Of a stretch of DNA of 64,000 nt, positions 62,515 to 64,000 are shown in pieces. The translations under genes were made by a program, and so were the position numbers. Source of the stretch: Anaerolineae bacterium (GTDB lineage: Bacteria; Chloroflexota; Anaerolineae; Aggregatilineales; UBA2796); the NCBI GenBank assembly GCA_019637615.1, contig JAHBVJ010000012.1, positions 1 through 64,000 of the forward strand, given 5' to 3'. The stretch's first letter is position 1. The number at the start of each line of letters is the position of its first letter. Below the pieces are notes generated by a model. It was not told the DNA's origin and searched no databases. It saw nothing but the letters and a program-made list of their open reading frames with translations.

Positions 62515-63324
62515 ATGGATACAACAACAGCGCAATATACTGCCTACGAACAGTGGAAAACGATACCGCTTTCAGAGCCGCCCGTTCTGAGTATCATCAT
62601 CCCTGCTTACAACGAGAGTGAACGCATCATCCCCACCATTGGCGCGGTTGCCTATGCCGTCAGCAGCATGGGGATGCCGTGGGAATTGATCATCAGTGAT
62701 GACGGCAGCCGTGATGATACCGTGGCGCAGGTCGAACAACTGGCGCTTGTCAATGCCCGTGTGATCAAAGCACCGCAAAATGGCGGCAAAGGCAGTGCAG
62801 TGCGGCGCGGCATGTTGGCGGCACGTGGCGAATTATGGGTGTTCACTGATGCGGATAACAGCTCGCCCATCGAAGAACTGCCCAAACTGTTAGCGCCCTT
62901 GCGCAATGGTGCCGATATGACGCTCGGATCGCGCGGCATGGCGGAAAGCAGCGTGGTCGGCAAGAGCGGCTTACGTTTGCTGATGAGCAGTGTTTTGAAC
63001 AAACTCGTCAAGCTCGGCTTGGGGCTACCTTATGCCGACACACAGTGCGGCTTTAAGGCATTCAAAGCCGTCACCGCCAAGAAGCTGTTCAAGGCGCAAA
63101 CCATTGACGGTTTCAGCTTCGACCTCGAACTGCTGTATCTAGTCCAACGCTTCAAGCTGACGGCCGTAGAAGTTCCCATCAGTTGGTATGACGCACCGGG
63201 CAGCAAAGTGCAGTCGCTGAAACACTCCCTTCAATTCTTGAAAGATATGTTGCGCATCCGCAAGCAGGATTTGCTAGGTCAGTATCAATTGTCCGCCGCC
63301 GATGTCGATGTGAAATTAGCCTAG
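62515..63324 (+). CDS. GT2 polyprenyl-phosphate glycosyltransferase (DPM1-like)
   Basis: This 269-residue family 2 glycosyltransferase has the N-terminal nucleotide-sugar fold: LSIIIPAYNESERI, LIISDDGSRDDT, then the metal-binding FTDADNSSP and the later YADTQCGFKAF with the SFDLELLYL acceptor region. This order is that of dolichyl/polyprenyl-phosphate mannose or glucose synthases. It has no C-terminal membrane helices. It would make the lipid-linked sugar used by PIG-V-like enzymes nearby. The ATG at 62515 begins just before the first strand; AAGGGAGTG lies 16 bases upstream, so an earlier GTG is possible. Confidence 0.9.
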   Translation: MDTTTAQYTAYEQWKTIPLSEPPVLSIIIPAYNESERIIPTIGAVAYAVSSMGMPWELIISDDGSRDDTVAQVEQLALVNARVIKAPQNGGKGSAVRRGMLAARGELWVFTDADNSSPIEELPKLLAPLRNGADMTLGSRGMAESSVVGKSGLRLLMSSVLNKLVKLGLGLPYADTQCGFKAFKAVTAKKLFKAQTIDGFSFDLELLYLVQRFKLTAVEVPISWYDAPGSKVQSLKHSLQFLKDMLRIRKQDLLGQYQLSAADVDVKLA

Positions 63325-63342
63325 CCAAGCGAGATAATCACC

Positions 63343-64000
63343 ATGCGTATTGCGCTGATCACCACCTATCCACCGAGCCGGGGTACTCTGAACGAGTATG
63401 CCTATCATCTCGTGCAGCAGATCGCGACCAAGCCAGAAGTCACCGAACTGATCATCCTTGGGGATAAAGTCGCGGAACCAGAAGGTCAACTTCCGCCTAA
63501 CGTGCGTATCGAGCGCATCTGGCAGTACGGAGATAAGTTCAACAATATCCGCATCGTACGTGCCTTACGCCGTATTCGTCCAGATATTGCATGGTTTAAC
63601 CTGCAATTCACCTTGTTCGGCGCTGATCCACTCAGTGCGACGGCGGGCTTGCTGACGCCACTACTAACCCGTCTGAGCGGCATCTGTTCGGTAGTCTTGA
63701 TGCATAACCTGATGGAGACGACCGATCTGGGCAGTGCAGTTGGCGTCAAAAGCCCCGTGAAAGAAGCCATTTATCGGCTAGGCGGTGCGCTGGTTACCAG
63801 AGCCTTACTATCGGCTAATCTCGTCACCACCACATTACCGCGCTACGTGGAAATTCTGCGCAAGAAGTACCATGTTGATGACGTGATCCTGACTCCACAC
63901 GGCGCATTTACTGAGAGTACGTTGCCTCACTTCGCAGAGGTGCCTTCGCGAGTACTGATGACGTTCGGCAAATTCGGAACCTACAAACGTGTCGAAACGT
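63343..64000 (+). CDS. GT4-like glycosyltransferase, 5' part (runs off the window)
   Basis: The ATG at 63343, 18 bases after the GT2 stop codon, opens a frame that continues past the window end (219 codons seen). It starts MRIALITTYPPSRGTLNEYA, the typical N-terminus of GT-B glycosyltransferases, with a Gly-rich acceptor loop replaced by SRGT. Later SVVLMHNLMET and TPHGAF (donor-side linker) are as in family 4. The frame has no internal stop up to 64000. It belongs to the same glycan operon as the GT2 gene. Confidence 0.82.
   Translation, partial: MRIALITTYPPSRGTLNEYAYHLVQQIATKPEVTELIILGDKVAEPEGQLPPNVRIERIWQYGDKFNNIRIVRALRRIRPDIAWFNLQFTLFGADPLSATAGLLTPLLTRLSGICSVVLMHNLMETTDLGSAVGVKSPVKEAIYRLGGALVTRALLSANLVTTTLPRYVEILRKKYHVDDVILTPHGAFTESTLPHFAEVPSRVLMTFGKFGTYKRVET

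Overview
The window (about 55% G+C) looks like a chromosomal segment of a member of the Chloroflexota, probably an Anaerolineae-type lineage. This is an inference from gene content: a giant Ser/Thr kinase fused to an NTPase and WD40 repeats, an SdrD-like protein with Thr-Pro repeats and an LPATG anchor, a free-standing MalT-type N-terminal domain, PIG-V-type mannosyltransferases, and many membrane proteins of unknown role. No 16S rRNA is present to confirm it.

Layout. 0.2-5.3 kb: an alpha/beta hydrolase, then a complete phosphate ABC transporter on the minus strand (pstS-pstC-pstA-pstB) with two hairpins between pstS and pstC. 5.9-11.1 kb: a small STAS-like protein, a KefB-type cation/proton antiporter, a small MalT-N-like protein, a SAM methyltransferase and a soluble GAF histidine kinase. 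11.3-22 kb: a zinc-finger mini-protein, a cell-wall-anchored SdrD/DUF11 protein, an RlmD-type rRNA methyltransferase, an M3 oligopeptidase, a LysM-M23 endopeptidase and a pair of beta-helix 'toast-rack'-like proteins. 22.3-27.7 kb: an RraA-like aldolase with an enolase-superfamily dehydratase, Maf, a SlyD-like FKBP and a secreted beta-propeller. 27.8-32.7 kb: the 1608-residue kinase-NTPase-WD40 protein, preceded by a dense cluster of TGATCGG motifs.

33.1-48.6 kb holds the most unusual protein-coding locus: one minus-strand operon of five very large genes (742, 1168, 999, about 1641 and 612 codons), joined by overlaps or gaps of about 10 bases. The first encodes a two-HKD phospholipase-D-like enzyme with a transthyretin-like N-terminal domain. 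The second resembles DUF6603 proteins. The other three belong to families with no function known to me. None has a signal peptide. The gene set looks like one undescribed multi-protein system.

48.9-49.8 kb is a tRNA cluster (Pro-UGG, Gly-UCC, Ile-CAU). The tRNA-Ile(CAU) gene is split in its anticodon loop by a group I intron whose core pairings (P1, P2, P3, P4, P7, P8, P9) can be traced. The intron carries an HNH endonuclease gene on the opposite strand, inserted in the P1 loop and ending inside the tRNA 5' exon. A terminator, a decapitated response-regulator gene and a probable transposase remnant follow.

50.5-64 kb is a surface-glycan region: a large multi-membrane-span protein with two accessory proteins, two PIG-V-like mannosyltransferases in opposite orientation on either side of a polysaccharide-pyruvyl-transferase/flippase fusion, a membrane-anchored three-domain lectin-like protein, a GT2 polyprenyl-phosphate glycosyltransferase and a GT4 glycosyltransferase cut by the window end.
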